DNA from: an uncultured Schaedlerella sp.
Lineage (GTDB): Bacteria; Bacillota; Clostridia; Lachnospirales; Lachnospiraceae
Length of the DNA: 57,254 nt
Assembly (NCBI GenBank): GCA_934435195.1
Contig: CAKSAJ010000020.1
Span: 1 to 57,254 of the forward strand
Reading direction: 5' to 3'
Shown: positions 43,293 through 52,066 of the stretch, one piece after another
How the letters are laid out: each line of letters begins with the position of its first letter
How positions within the stretch are numbered: position 1 is the first letter of the stretch
Made by a program: the position numbers and the translations under genes
Notes under the pieces: generated by a model
Told to the model about the DNA's origin: nothing
Seen by the model: only the letters and a program-made list of their open reading frames with translations
Databases searched by the model: none

Positions 43293-43825
43293 CTCCAGGT
43301 CAATTTTTGTTCTAATCGTGTCAGTCTTCCTTTCAGACTCCAGTCATACTCATCATTTTCAACGTGAAGAATAAATCCACCAAGAAGAGAAGTATCTTCT
43401 ACGATTTGAATCTTCACATCGGCTTTCTGATATTTGTCACAAAGGAATACCTTCATCTTGTCGAGCTGTTCCTCACTTGGAGGCTCTACACAGGCCAATA
43501 CTGCCGTCAAAATATGAGCCTGCTCATCGCAATATTCATCATACGCATCAAATATCTCATTGATCAGATTAACACGCTGATTTTTACATACGACTTTCAG
43601 GAAATTCTTCATACTCTCCGGAAACACCTGATTGATGACGCTCATTTTTATTTTTGCAGAAATCGTTGGATTGATAAACACTTCTCTCAACTGTGGTACT
43701 TCTGCAAATGCTTCTTTTGTTTTCTCTATATCTGTTTTTGGAACGTTAAGCTCATACAACACTCGCGCATAATGTCCTGACATTGATGAGCGGTACATCC
43801 GTTTAGTCAATGTCTGTGTTTCCAT
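43289..43825 (-). CDS. atpH: F-type ATP synthase delta subunit
   Basis: Connects the peripheral stalk to the top of F1. The protein has the six-helix N-terminal domain (GHYARVLYELNVPKTDIEKTKEAF) and a C-terminal part with EDTSLLGGFILHVENDEYDWSLKGRLTRLEQKL, the family end motif. I chose ATG 43825 (178 aa), which has AGGAG 12 bases and AGGTG about 7 bases upstream; a GTG three codons earlier is too close to the site. It overlaps atpF by 23 bases. Confidence 0.93.
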   Translation of the reverse strand: METQTLTKRMYRSSMSGHYARVLYELNVPKTDIEKTKEAFAEVPQLREVFINPTISAKIKMSVINQVFPESMKNFLKVVCKNQRVNLINEIFDAYDEYCDEQAHILTAVLACVEPPSEEQLDKMKVFLCDKYQKADVKIQIVEDTSLLGGFILHVENDEYDWSLKGRLTRLEQKLTWR

Positions 43826-44306
43826 GAGCTTCACCTACTCCTTCCAGAAACTGATCATAAATTCCTTTGTTTCCTTGATTCTCTGTCTTTTCATCAACAA
43901 TCTTCTTAGCTGCCTGCATTGCAAGTCCTGCAATTTCTGACTGCAATGTATTCATTGTCTGCTGACGTTCAACCTCGATTGTCTTCTTCGCATTTTCCAG
44001 CATAATTCCGGCTTTTTCATTTGCCTCTGACAAAATACGATTGTATTCTTTCTTAGCTTCTGCATGTGCTTTGTCAACAATCTGGCTGGATTGTTCTTTT
44101 GCTCCGCTCAGGGCTTTCTCATAATCTGCCTTTAACTGCTTTGCTTCATTCTGTGTATCTGTTGCATTCTGAAGTCCATCAGCAATCATTTTTTCACGTT
44201 TTTCCATAATGCCCATAACCGGTTTAAATAAGAACTTTTTCAGTAAAAGATAAAAAATCACAAGGTTTATAATGGTATAGATAAGGCTTGCATTAAACTG
44301 TATCAC
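43803..44306 (-). CDS. atpF: F-type ATP synthase b subunit
   Basis: Peripheral-stalk subunit: one N-terminal transmembrane helix (about 7-25, LIYTIINLVIFYLLLKKFLF) and a long charged coiled coil. FKPVMGIMEKREKMIADGLQNA is the conserved tether region. The 167 aa length is normal. The gene lies between atpE and atpH and shares its last 23 bases with atpH. Confidence 0.95.
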   Translation of the reverse strand: MIQFNASLIYTIINLVIFYLLLKKFLFKPVMGIMEKREKMIADGLQNATDTQNEAKQLKADYEKALSGAKEQSSQIVDKAHAEAKKEYNRILSEANEKAGIMLENAKKTIEVERQQTMNTLQSEIAGLAMQAAKKIVDEKTENQGNKGIYDQFLEGVGEAHGNTDID

Positions 44307-44352
44307 CTTTTACACCTGCCTTTCTTCTTTACTCGTCTTGCTAAACAACTTC

Positions 44353-44577
44353 TTATTTCAGCATTAAGATAATTAACAGACCAATAATGAAACCATAAAT
44401 AGCAGTTGCCTCTGCAAGTGCACAACCAAGAATCAAGTTCTTACTGATTTTACTTTCTGCTTCCGGCTGTCTTGCGATAGCATCAACAGCTTTTGCTGTT
44501 GCAATACCAATACCAACTCCTGCTCCTAAACCTGCTAATACTGCGATACCTGCTCCAATTGCAATAATTGTTCCCAT
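44353..44577 (-). CDS. atpE: F-type ATP synthase c subunit (rotor ring)
   Basis: Two-helix proteolipid of 74 aa that forms the rotor ring. The loop is ARQPEA, and the ion-binding acid is Glu56 in ALAEATAIYG. The positions that give Na+ binding in Ilyobacter (Gln32, Ser66) correspond here to Ile23 and Ala57, while Thr58 and Tyr61 remain; I infer proton coupling. AAAGGAG precedes the start. No atpI gene was seen upstream of atpB. Confidence 0.95.
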   Translation of the reverse strand: MGTIIAIGAGIAVLAGLGAGVGIGIATAKAVDAIARQPEAESKISKNLILGCALAEATAIYGFIIGLLIILMLK

Positions 44578-44658
44578 AATTCTAATCTCCTTTTTCTTTT
44601 TTCACCAAATGATTGTAATTTTATTATTCTTTGCACAACTCTCTGTGAACCTAATAAA

Positions 44659-45339
44659 TTATTCCTGTTCCTCATTCATAAACAATGCTGTCAGGAACAC
44701 AAATACATAAGCCTGTAATAATCCATCGAATATATCAAAATAAAAACTAAATGGGATAGGAGCCAAAACCGGAACTACTGTCTTTAAAAGTTCCATAATA
44801 ACAAATGCTCCCAACACATTACCAAATAATCGCATACAAAGCGACAGCGGTCTGATTACAATTTCCAAAATCATAATCGGTGCTACAAATGGTACTGGTT
44901 CAGCAAAGTGCTTCACCCAATGCTTCACTCCATTTTTATGAATTCCTGAATATTCAATGAGAATCATACTCATAATTGCTATGGCTGCTGTAACATTCAA
45001 ATCTTTTGTCGGCGGCTTAAACCCAAAAAGACCTATAATGTTTGAAATTCCAATATAAATCAGAACAGTCAATAAGTATGGAATATATTTTCTGTTTTCC
45101 TTACCCATGACATCTTCGAAGAAGTTCTGACCCGTGCTAATAGCGGATTCTAATAACAACTGCCCTTTCCCTGGATTCTCAACTTTGAGATTTCTCACAA
45201 AGATGATACACAAGGCGACTATCACTGCCATGATAATCCATGTGACGACTACCGATTCCTTAATATCCAGCAACCCATTCAAGAATGGAATCTTAATGAC
45301 TGTCTCACACTGCAGTTCTTCCAGCAACCTGTCTGTCAA
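44659..45339 (-). CDS. atpB: F-type ATP synthase a subunit
   Basis: Membrane stator that forms the ion half-channels, 226 aa with about five to six transmembrane helices. The essential arginine is in EIVIRPLSLCMRLFGNVLGA; the C-terminal FDIFDGLLQAYVFVFLTALF is conserved. The start is uncertain: the reading frame begins with TTG at 45339, and the GGGAGGGAG site is about 13 bases upstream; another TTG four codons in is possible. It is the first gene of the atpBEFHAGDC operon. Confidence 0.94.
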   Translation of the reverse strand: MTDRLLEELQCETVIKIPFLNGLLDIKESVVVTWIIMAVIVALCIIFVRNLKVENPGKGQLLLESAISTGQNFFEDVMGKENRKYIPYLLTVLIYIGISNIIGLFGFKPPTKDLNVTAAIAIMSMILIEYSGIHKNGVKHWVKHFAEPVPFVAPIMILEIVIRPLSLCMRLFGNVLGAFVIMELLKTVVPVLAPIPFSFYFDIFDGLLQAYVFVFLTALFMNEEQE

Positions 45340-45499
45340 ATTGCCCGTATCGCTCCCTCCCTTTCTTTATCAAATTGTTGTTTACGATAAGGTTCCATTT
45401 AATAAGAAGAAACTCCTCATTTTTGCTACAAAAAAAGAACTTCTTTCACAGAAGAACTTTTGCCTTATCGCATCTTTCAAGATTGTATCTCCCAAAAGC
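45340..45499 (-). promoter_or_regulatory. Long structured leader of the atp operon
   Basis: About 160 untranslated bases lie between the predicted start (near 45500) and atpB. CGATAAGG near the 5' side can pair with CCTTATCG near the 3' side, enclosing a short TTCTT/AAGAA hairpin followed by a run of seven T. This could be an attenuator. No known riboswitch was recognised. Confidence 0.4.
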
Positions 45500-45506
45500 T
45501 ATTGTA

Positions 45507-45535
45507 AATATACTCCCCCGAAATTCTTTTGTCAA
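45507..45535 (-). promoter_or_regulatory. Promoter for the atp operon
   Basis: TTGACA (45535-45530) and TATATT (45512-45507), 17-base spacer, minus strand. Confidence 0.75.
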
Positions 45536-45891
45536 TCTTTTGTCATTGCTGTTTTTACTTCTACTTTTTATCATTTTTTCATAGATTTTTTATTCAAAAT
45601 TCCTTTTATTTTCACTGATTTATTTCTCTTTTTCATGCATTTTTTCTTCCGTTTTTTTCCTTTGGAAACAGATTCCCAAATTTGTCGTCACGCATTTATT
45701 CGATTTACTGCGAAAAAATGCGAATTTTTGTGAAATTTGCACACTTCTTTCTTTATTCACATAGACTTCTTCCATTTACTTTTATCATATTTTAACGCTC
45801 GTAAAGACTTTCACTCACATTCTCCCCAATGAATTGCAAGTCTGTTTTTATTCTTACTGTGAAATTTTTGCTGTTTAGTTCACGACAGCCA
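45536..45891. other. AT-rich intergenic stretch without a gene
   Basis: About 355 very AT-rich bases upstream of the atp promoter. Long open frames here lack ribosome sites and have composition typical of noncoding DNA. Nothing further was recognised; the stretch ends at the hairpin pair at 45892-46023. Confidence 0.5.
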
Positions 45892-46023
45892 CCAAGCAAG
45901 AAAAAGACTATGCACTCCTGCTCAGTTTCGTCGGGCAAGCCCGACTCCAATTCGCTGGATTGCATAGTCTTTCCTTGCTTTGTGGTGTATCTGCATCACA
46001 CATTTTCGATAACTTGCAGATAC
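45892..46023. repeat. Two adjacent long hairpins after cutC
   Basis: First hairpin (45892-45985): AGCAAG/CTTGCT and AGACTATGCA/TGCATAGTCT stems enclose an inner GTCGGGC-AA-GCCCGAC stem. Second (about 45987-46023): GTATCTGCA/TGCAGATAC. On the minus strand the first ends with TCTTTTTCTT, so it may terminate the M28-to-cutC operon. It is richer in GC than its surroundings, as mobile palindromic elements often are. Confidence 0.6.
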
Positions 46024-46123
46024 CTTTTGCAGAAATTTACGCTCTTATGTGTCTCCCGTTCATGGAATCTGAGCAAGAATTCTTATATCAATTTTTTGTA
46101 AGGACGTATTGCCACTTAATGAA

Positions 46124-46864
46124 CTAAATAGCAATCCCTCTCGCTTCCGCTATCTTCTCCTTCGCAGTCTGCCAGATCACATACTCATCCTCTCCCGGCA
46201 TCCCAATACTTACTCCCTCTTTGCGATATTCCATCCGACTGTTCAGAACGACCTTTCCTGACATATGATAGGACATAATTCCCGTATACGGAATAAGCTT
46301 TTTGATTGCCTCTGCACCAATCCCGGACGCTGCAAGAATCTCAATTCTACCCTGGGATTTTTCTTGTAATTCTTTCAGAATTGTTCTTCCTTCCCACGCA
46401 GTTTCTTTCTGACCACTTGTAAGGATCGTATCAAATCCGATTTCTATTGCCTCTTCCAACGCCTTCATCGGATTCACACACACATCAAATGCCCGATGTA
46501 GTGTTTTCTTTTTATTTCCTGCTAGTTGAATCAACTCTTCCATTCTTTCCAGATCCAAGTTGCCATCTGGACGCAACAGACCAATGACGATTCCGTCAGC
46601 ACCCGCCTCACAATACATCTGCACTTCTTCTTTTAATTGCTCAAACTCATATCCGTCATAACAATAATCCCCATATCTTGGACGAAGCAATACACGTACC
46701 GGAATATCTGTGTTTTTTCTCACCTGATCATACAATGCTTTCCCCGGCGACACCCCGCCGATAAGCAAATTACTGCACAGCTCCAATCTGTCTGCACCGC
46801 CTTCTTGTGCATAAATAGCAGACTGTACATTATCTACGCATGCCTCTAATATTATTTTTTTCAA
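46124..46864 (-). CDS. cutC: CutC family protein
   Basis: TIM-barrel protein historically tied to copper homeostasis, with a doubtful biochemical role. The sequence starts KKIILEACVDNVQSAIYAQEGGADRLELCSNLLIGGVSPG, and VLLRPRYGDYCYDGYE, GADGIVIGLLRPDGNLD and LHRAFDVCVNP are family motifs. I prefer TTG 46864 (246 aa, normal length): AGAGGG lies 9 bases upstream; ATG 46873 is too close to that site, and a start at 46921 adds an unlikely extension. It is the last gene of the run M28-GNAT-M20-maf-DUF6472-cutC. Confidence 0.9.
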   Translation of the reverse strand: MKKIILEACVDNVQSAIYAQEGGADRLELCSNLLIGGVSPGKALYDQVRKNTDIPVRVLLRPRYGDYCYDGYEFEQLKEEVQMYCEAGADGIVIGLLRPDGNLDLERMEELIQLAGNKKKTLHRAFDVCVNPMKALEEAIEIGFDTILTSGQKETAWEGRTILKELQEKSQGRIEILAASGIGAEAIKKLIPYTGIMSYHMSGKVVLNSRMEYRKEGVSIGMPGEDEYVIWQTAKEKIAEARGIAI

Positions 46865-46929
46865 TTTGATCATCCCTCTACTTTCATGACAATCCAGCAT
46901 TCGCTCTGCTGACATTTTCAATTTTATCT

Positions 46930-47121
46930 TTACATCTGCTTTCTCACAATACGGTATTCGTCTCCAAACTGATAATATGGACAGTCATGAAAGCTTCCCT
47001 GAACAAATCGATACATTTCATCCTCATCCAAATTTTGTGTACAAACATAGTATTCATATTCTTCGTCATATTCGTAATTCATACAACTCTCACAATTCAC
47101 ATTGCTCGTCTTTTTCTGCAA
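46930..47121 (-). CDS. DUF6472-like small cysteine-containing protein
   Basis: A 63-residue protein matching a Lachnospiraceae family I recall as DUF6472: NCESCMNYEYDEEYEYYVCTQNLDEDEMYRF, then CPYYQFGDEYRIVRKQM. Four cysteines (CxxC, C, C) suggest a metal site. The start is probably TTG 47121, because GGAGG lies 9 bases upstream; GTG 47151 has no site. It lies between maf and cutC. The function is unknown. Confidence 0.72.
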   Translation of the reverse strand: MQKKTSNVNCESCMNYEYDEEYEYYVCTQNLDEDEMYRFVQGSFHDCPYYQFGDEYRIVRKQM

Positions 47122-47197
47122 AGTTATCCACCTCCGGACCATTTTTTTCACACTTATTATTCACATATCCCGGTAAATTTCTTATTAGCAACGTTGT

Positions 47198-47806
47198 TTA
47201 TGCATCCAGTCCCTTCAACTGCTGGTATACATATGCCACCGGAAGTCCGACCACATTATAATAATCTCCCTCTATCTTATCGATGTATGCAGCAAATTTC
47301 CCTTGAATTCCATATGCACCTGCTTTGTCCATCGGTTCTCCACTCGCAATGTAGTTTCGAATCTCCTCATCACTCATTTCATGTACAAATACCTCTGTCT
47401 TTTCTGCATGACAGATTTCTTTGGCTTCTCCATCTTCTCCATACACAAGCATCGCAACTCCTGTATAAACCTGATGTGTATCTCCTGCCAGACTCTTTAA
47501 CATGCGAAATGCCTCCGCTTCATCTGACGGTTTTCCCAATATTTTATTATCATGAACAACAACCGTATCCGCTCCGATTACAATTGTATCTATCACATTT
47601 CCTTCCACTTCTTCCAACTCCATTGCCACATTTCCGGCTTTCATCAATGCCAGTTCCTGAACAATTTCTGTCGGAATTGTACTTTCATATATTTCTTCCT
47701 TATCACTTGTTTTAATTTCAAATTCTACGCCAATCTGTTCTAATAACTCTTTTCGTCTTGGCGAAGCCGAGCCAAGCACGATTCGCTTTTTATTTTGTTT
47801 TGTCAT
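47198..47806 (-). CDS. maf: Maf-family nucleotide pyrophosphatase
   Basis: Hydrolyses non-canonical nucleoside triphosphates (dTTP/UTP or related) to monophosphates; in some bacteria it affects septum formation. The 202 aa length is normal. The signature VLGSASPRRKELLEQIG starts the protein; GADTVVVHDNKILGKP and SGEPMDKAGAYGIQG carry the catalytic and substrate-binding residues. The start overlaps the M20 gene by 17 bases. Confidence 0.95.
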   Translation of the reverse strand: MTKQNKKRIVLGSASPRRKELLEQIGVEFEIKTSDKEEIYESTIPTEIVQELALMKAGNVAMELEEVEGNVIDTIVIGADTVVVHDNKILGKPSDEAEAFRMLKSLAGDTHQVYTGVAMLVYGEDGEAKEICHAEKTEVFVHEMSDEEIRNYIASGEPMDKAGAYGIQGKFAAYIDKIEGDYYNVVGLPVAYVYQQLKGLDA

Positions 47807-49097
47807 GTAATTCCCACGCTTTCTTCAATAATTCCGGCTGTTTCACCAGCTCTGTTGCCCCCAGTGCCATACACTCCGCCACATACAGCATCGCTTTTTC
47901 CCCAATACTCATGCCGACTTGTGCTGTAGCAGCCCAGTGATGCAATGGTGTTCCTTTACACATTGCCGCTGCACTCAACATTACTGTTGGAACTGTATGG
48001 CTCACGTCAGACACATCTGTTCCAATTGATAAGATAACCGGTTTCTCTTCTAAAGGCTCTAGTCCTGTGAAATATACTCCATCGTTTTCCAGACCTGCCT
48101 CTTTGCTGATTTCTTTTGCAAATAAAATTTCTTCCTCTGTATACTCCGGTGTCTGGATTTGTTCCATTGCATGATAAAATGTCTCTGCCAGGACACGATT
48201 CACTTTCATTTCCTTATTCTTCGTCACACGTTCAATTTCAACTCTTGTTCCGGTCATAAGTGCCGCACCTTTTGCACAATTATCTACCCTCTCAGATGCA
48301 TCTTTCGTTCTCTCCCACTTTGCTGAGCGGATAAAATAATTTGTTGAAGCATATGGCGGTACAATATTAGCCGGACCGTCCGTATTAGTATAAGTGTAAT
48401 GCATTCGCACATCATCTGCCACATGTTCCCGCAAATAATTTACTCCCACATTCATCAATTCTGCTGCGTCAAGTGCACTTCTTCCCATTTCCGGATGCTT
48501 TGAAGCATGTGCAGCCTTTCCGTAAAATTTATAGTTTTTAATATCCTGAGCCTGCCAGATATCGTAACTCACACGATTCCGGTCAAATGGATGCCATGTG
48601 ATTGCTGCGGATAAATCATCAAATACCCCCGCCTCATTCATACGAATCTTACCAATCACAATCTCCTCTGCCGGGCATCCATATACACGTATCGTTCCTT
48701 CTCTTTCTTCCGTTTCCATCCAGCTTTTAAGTGCTCCGGCTGCCCCGGCACATGCAGTTCCAAGTAAATTGTGACCGCATCCGTGTCCCGGTCCTTCGAT
48801 TACTTTTCGTGTACTGCAGGTTTCTTGTCCAAGTCCCGGCAAGGCATCGTACTCTGCCAGAAATCCAAGAACCGGCTCACCATGTCCCCATTCAGCGACA
48901 AATGCTGTCTCAAATCCGGCAAGCCCCCAAGTCACCGTAAATCCCTGCTTTTCGAGATAGTCTGCCAAAATCTTCGAAGACACCTTCTCCTCCAAAGAAA
49001 TTTCAGGATGTTTAAAAATTTCATTTGCTGTCTCAACCAGGTATTCTCTATTCGTATCCACCCATGTCGTAATCTGTTCTCTTGTATCCATGCTCAC
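47790..49097 (-). CDS. M20 family amidohydrolase (AbgB-like)
   Basis: Metal-dependent amidohydrolase, 435 aa, close to the p-aminobenzoyl-glutamate hydrolase AbgB branch. FLAEYDALPGLGQE, GPGHGCGHNLLG, CPAEEIVIGKIRM and FYGKAAHASKHPEMGRSALDA are typical; the C-terminal SIGTDVSDVSHTVPT and PLHHWAATAQVGMSIGEKAML supply the last metal ligands. The start is GTG 49097 (GAGG 5 bases upstream) or ATG 49091 (11 bases). It lies between a GNAT gene and maf. Neighbouring M28 peptidase suggests a role in peptide or aminoacyl conjugate breakdown. Confidence 0.9.
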   Translation of the reverse strand: MSMDTREQITTWVDTNREYLVETANEIFKHPEISLEEKVSSKILADYLEKQGFTVTWGLAGFETAFVAEWGHGEPVLGFLAEYDALPGLGQETCSTRKVIEGPGHGCGHNLLGTACAGAAGALKSWMETEEREGTIRVYGCPAEEIVIGKIRMNEAGVFDDLSAAITWHPFDRNRVSYDIWQAQDIKNYKFYGKAAHASKHPEMGRSALDAAELMNVGVNYLREHVADDVRMHYTYTNTDGPANIVPPYASTNYFIRSAKWERTKDASERVDNCAKGAALMTGTRVEIERVTKNKEMKVNRVLAETFYHAMEQIQTPEYTEEEILFAKEISKEAGLENDGVYFTGLEPLEEKPVILSIGTDVSDVSHTVPTVMLSAAAMCKGTPLHHWAATAQVGMSIGEKAMLYVAECMALGATELVKQPELLKKAWELHDKTK

Positions 49098-49147
49098 TAT
49101 TACCTCATTTTCCTAGTAAAATTTCTTTCATATTCTAACTTTTAAAA

Positions 49148-49780
49148 TTATATTTCCCGGATCATACAATACTGCTTCAAATCAAAATGTGAATTTTCCA
49201 CCACACCATACACTTTAAATCCTAGGTGCTCATAAAACGGCACATTCTGCGGATTATGTGTCTCTAAGGACAGCATCAGATCATTCTTTTCCGCATGTTC
49301 GATCAATTCTTTCATTAAATGTTCTGCCAGTCCATGATGCTGATGGCTCGGTGCAACCGCTAAATATATAATATGTATCCTCTTTGTCTGATGGAGCTGA
49401 CTTGTCCAGCTTGCATTCAAATAATCCTTGCCAAGAGCAAAATTCCAGAATGTTTTCAGGCTGTGGTCCTCTTTGATCAAGCTTTCATCTGTTCTAATCG
49501 TCCCTCTAAGCTGTGCCAGATAATGGTAAATTGGATTCTGATGCTCCGTCTCATCCGACACTACAAGAATGCTGTTGAGTTCCTCGCTATCGGAATAGAT
49601 GTCACACGTCTCAAAAAATTCTGTCAAGTCACTCTCAAACAACTCCGGCAAAAGTCGTTCCCTTGTTTCTTCATCTTCGATCAACGTACAATAGAGCGGA
49701 TCTTCGGCAAAACATACCGTCAGTATTCGCTTTAACCTCTCAAGATCCTCTTCTTGTACTTTATATAAATTATCCATCAT
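49148..49780 (-). CDS. GNAT family N-acetyltransferase
   Basis: A 210-residue acyl-CoA transferase of unknown substrate. The acetyl-CoA site is IYLAVAPSHQHHGLAEHLMKELIEHAE (Q-x-x-G-x-A in place of the classic Q/RxxGxG/A), followed by LSLETHNPQNVPFYEHLGFKVYG. The N-terminal half is variable, with LLPELFESDLTEFFETCDIY. The start overlaps the M28 stop by 4 bases (ATGA), so they are coupled. GGGAG lies upstream. The substrate could be an amine or an amino acid released by the neighbouring hydrolases, which is only a guess. Confidence 0.88.
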   Translation of the reverse strand: MMDNLYKVQEEDLERLKRILTVCFAEDPLYCTLIEDEETRERLLPELFESDLTEFFETCDIYSDSEELNSILVVSDETEHQNPIYHYLAQLRGTIRTDESLIKEDHSLKTFWNFALGKDYLNASWTSQLHQTKRIHIIYLAVAPSHQHHGLAEHLMKELIEHAEKNDLMLSLETHNPQNVPFYEHLGFKVYGVVENSHFDLKQYCMIREI

Positions 49781-51912
49781 AATTCTCCCATCATTTTTCG
49801 GATTTTCTCCAGTGAACGAATCATGTACCGAATATCGTCCTCATAACAATTTTTCTGTCTGTAAATAGCTGCTTCCAATCGTCTTATTTCCTCATTCAAT
49901 TTCGGGGGTTCTTCCTTCATTTTATGTCTCAACCGCTGCACGATCCCATATAGATTCTCATGGTGCCAGATTCTCCCTGCGCCCCACATTAATCGTTCCT
50001 TCGGCTGGTGTAAAATATATTCTGTAAAATGATAATACACTTCGTCATCAAACAAAAATGCAAAACAGTTATTATCTACTTTATAAATGGATTCCAGTGT
50101 ATCATGAATTTTCCCCTGTTTCAACGCATCCAGCGCACACTTAAGTTCCCTGATATTGCGTTTCACCGCCTCCTGTGGAAATTTCACCTCATCTTCCCAA
50201 TCCAGACGTGTAAAATAATCTTGTGTTTTTTGGTAAATTCGAAGCAATGCTTCTCCCTTTTTCAAATATTGCTCCCGATAAACTTTTCGTTCTTCCTTTG
50301 ATTCCAAATTCTGATATTCCAGATTAACCCTCTGTATCCACTTGTATATCTCGTCTGCCTGATAGATTCCGCAATCTATCAGTCTTTCTAATACATGTAT
50401 CGGATTATCCTTCACCTCGTCTGACTGTTCTTTTTCCTGAATCACTGCATTCTCTGTCTTCTGCAATATCTCCCTCTCATCCAGACTTTCTTTCATTGCC
50501 CTTAGCATCCTTCCAAAATCCAATGGCGGAAGTACCAGTTTGTCCATTTCCAAGATTAATCGCAAATACAATTCATGATGAAAACGATACACCGGTTCTT
50601 CATACAGTTCTTCATTGTCATACTGAGAGTGATAATAATTTTCCATAAATGGTCCGTCACTGAAATCATTTACCATTGAAGGAATTCCTGCAATTGAGAT
50701 AGAAAAATCGTCCGACCATGTCTCAATCGGATACAATACCGTTATTCCGTCCGGATATGCTTCTTTCGGTACATCAATCTGTTTTACAAACTGTTCGAAA
50801 TAGTCTGCATATTCATACGTTCCCCGGATTGCATCTCGACTGTGATGTGCATGTGCCGGCAATTCAAAATTCAAATCCGCAATAATATGTCCCCGCCACT
50901 CCGGATGTACTCGAAAGACCTGATTGTATGCACCGGTTGACCAGTCAAATTTAGAATCCGATACACCCCACTCTTCTGCTGCCACCGCACAAACTACAAT
51001 CGTATGTGCCGGGCGATAACCGTCCTCCAATATTGCCTTCGCCATTCCGATAATCATTGCAACTGCGGCATTGTCATCCTGAAATCCATCAAAATATGAA
51101 TCATAGTGTGCCGTCAACAAAATCATCTGTTCCGTCTCTTCTCCCGGAATCTTTCCCACAATATTATATGCCGGTACATTTCGCCGAACCGTAGATTTGG
51201 CATCCAACCATACTTTTGCTGAAATTGGCTGCTTTACTTCCACACATTTTAAACCCATATTACACTCAACAGATATTCCCATACATTCTTTTAACTTCTT
51301 TGCATCTGCCTGTGACACGGAAAATGCTGCTGCATATTCCGGGCCTGCGATATCCTGTGCATTTAGAGAAGTATCATATTTTTCTCCATATCCATGCTCC
51401 TGCACTGCAATAAATCCGACCGCACCTTTCAAATATGCCTGATAAGCAGGATAATTGATCCACCACTCATCCCGCTGATTAATTTCCGCAAGAACTAATT
51501 TTCCTTCCACATCAATCCCTTCATAATCTGCTGCAGTTCCTTTATTCACATATACAATCTCATACTCCTGAAATCCATCCGTTACAAAGTTGGTCTGATA
51601 CGCGCCTAACTGACAAGTATATTCCTTTCCTTCTCTGTCTTTGAATTTCAAAACAGCTTTCTCAAACTCCCACGAATCCAGACGGAACTCATCTTTTGTC
51701 ACATCCGATAAACCAATCCGTTTCATTTCCTCATATAACATATTGCCTGTGGCAATCTCCGCCTTTGAACCTGCTGTTCGATATCCCAGCACCGGATTTG
51801 TTTTTTCCTTTTCCATTCGTTTTGCAAGTTGATACGAATATTCAACATCCAACTTGCTCAAACATGTCTGCAGCTGCTCTTCCCATAATTCTTTCTGTTT
51901 TACTACTTCCAT
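49777..51912 (-). CDS. M28 family zinc aminopeptidase-like protein with helical C-terminal extension
   Basis: A 711-residue peptidase. The N-terminal ~450 residues contain a PA (protease-associated) insert (about 95-230) and an M28 domain with metal ligands in LLTAHYDSYFDGFQDDNAAVAM, VVCAVAAEEWG and NFELPAHAH. The last ~240 residues are helical, charged and unlike known domains to me. No signal peptide is evident, so it seems cytoplasmic. I choose ATG 51912; an upstream GTG at 51969 lacks a site. It is the first gene of the operon down to cutC. The substrate is unknown. Confidence 0.88.
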   Translation of the reverse strand: MEVVKQKELWEEQLQTCLSKLDVEYSYQLAKRMEKEKTNPVLGYRTAGSKAEIATGNMLYEEMKRIGLSDVTKDEFRLDSWEFEKAVLKFKDREGKEYTCQLGAYQTNFVTDGFQEYEIVYVNKGTAADYEGIDVEGKLVLAEINQRDEWWINYPAYQAYLKGAVGFIAVQEHGYGEKYDTSLNAQDIAGPEYAAAFSVSQADAKKLKECMGISVECNMGLKCVEVKQPISAKVWLDAKSTVRRNVPAYNIVGKIPGEETEQMILLTAHYDSYFDGFQDDNAAVAMIIGMAKAILEDGYRPAHTIVVCAVAAEEWGVSDSKFDWSTGAYNQVFRVHPEWRGHIIADLNFELPAHAHHSRDAIRGTYEYADYFEQFVKQIDVPKEAYPDGITVLYPIETWSDDFSISIAGIPSMVNDFSDGPFMENYYHSQYDNEELYEEPVYRFHHELYLRLILEMDKLVLPPLDFGRMLRAMKESLDEREILQKTENAVIQEKEQSDEVKDNPIHVLERLIDCGIYQADEIYKWIQRVNLEYQNLESKEERKVYREQYLKKGEALLRIYQKTQDYFTRLDWEDEVKFPQEAVKRNIRELKCALDALKQGKIHDTLESIYKVDNNCFAFLFDDEVYYHFTEYILHQPKERLMWGAGRIWHHENLYGIVQRLRHKMKEEPPKLNEEIRRLEAAIYRQKNCYEDDIRYMIRSLEKIRKMMGEL

Positions 51913-51999
51913 GATGCATCTTCTTTCTTTTCTGACTGAATCGATAAACTGTCTGTTCCTTAAGAACACGCAATGATAATCTTTTGTTTTCTATTCCCC

Positions 52000-52027
52000 A
52001 TTATAACGCAGTCTGGTATATTCTCAA
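52000..52027 (-). promoter_or_regulatory. Promoter for the M28-to-cutC operon
   Basis: TTGAGA (52027-52022), 16-base spacer, TATAAT (52005-52000) on the minus strand; predicted start about 80 bases before the M28 start codon. Confidence 0.7.
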
Positions 52028-52066
52028 TATATTTTTATCTCTGTCTCTCTTTGAAAAACTGTCGAA

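Noticed and set aside
44353..44577. Na+-type F-ATPase c ring based on Thr58 and Tyr61
   Set aside because: The two discriminating positions are Ile23 and Ala57 instead of Gln and Ser, so the motif is incomplete.
45134..45733. Plus-strand open frame of 199 codons over atpB and its leader
   Set aside because: It is antisense to atpB, has no ribosome site and its composition (Phe/Ser/Leu-rich) is typical of a shadow of AT-rich DNA.
46987..47715. Plus-strand open frame of 242 codons
   Set aside because: It lies antisense to maf and the DUF6472-like gene, which have clear families and ribosome sites.
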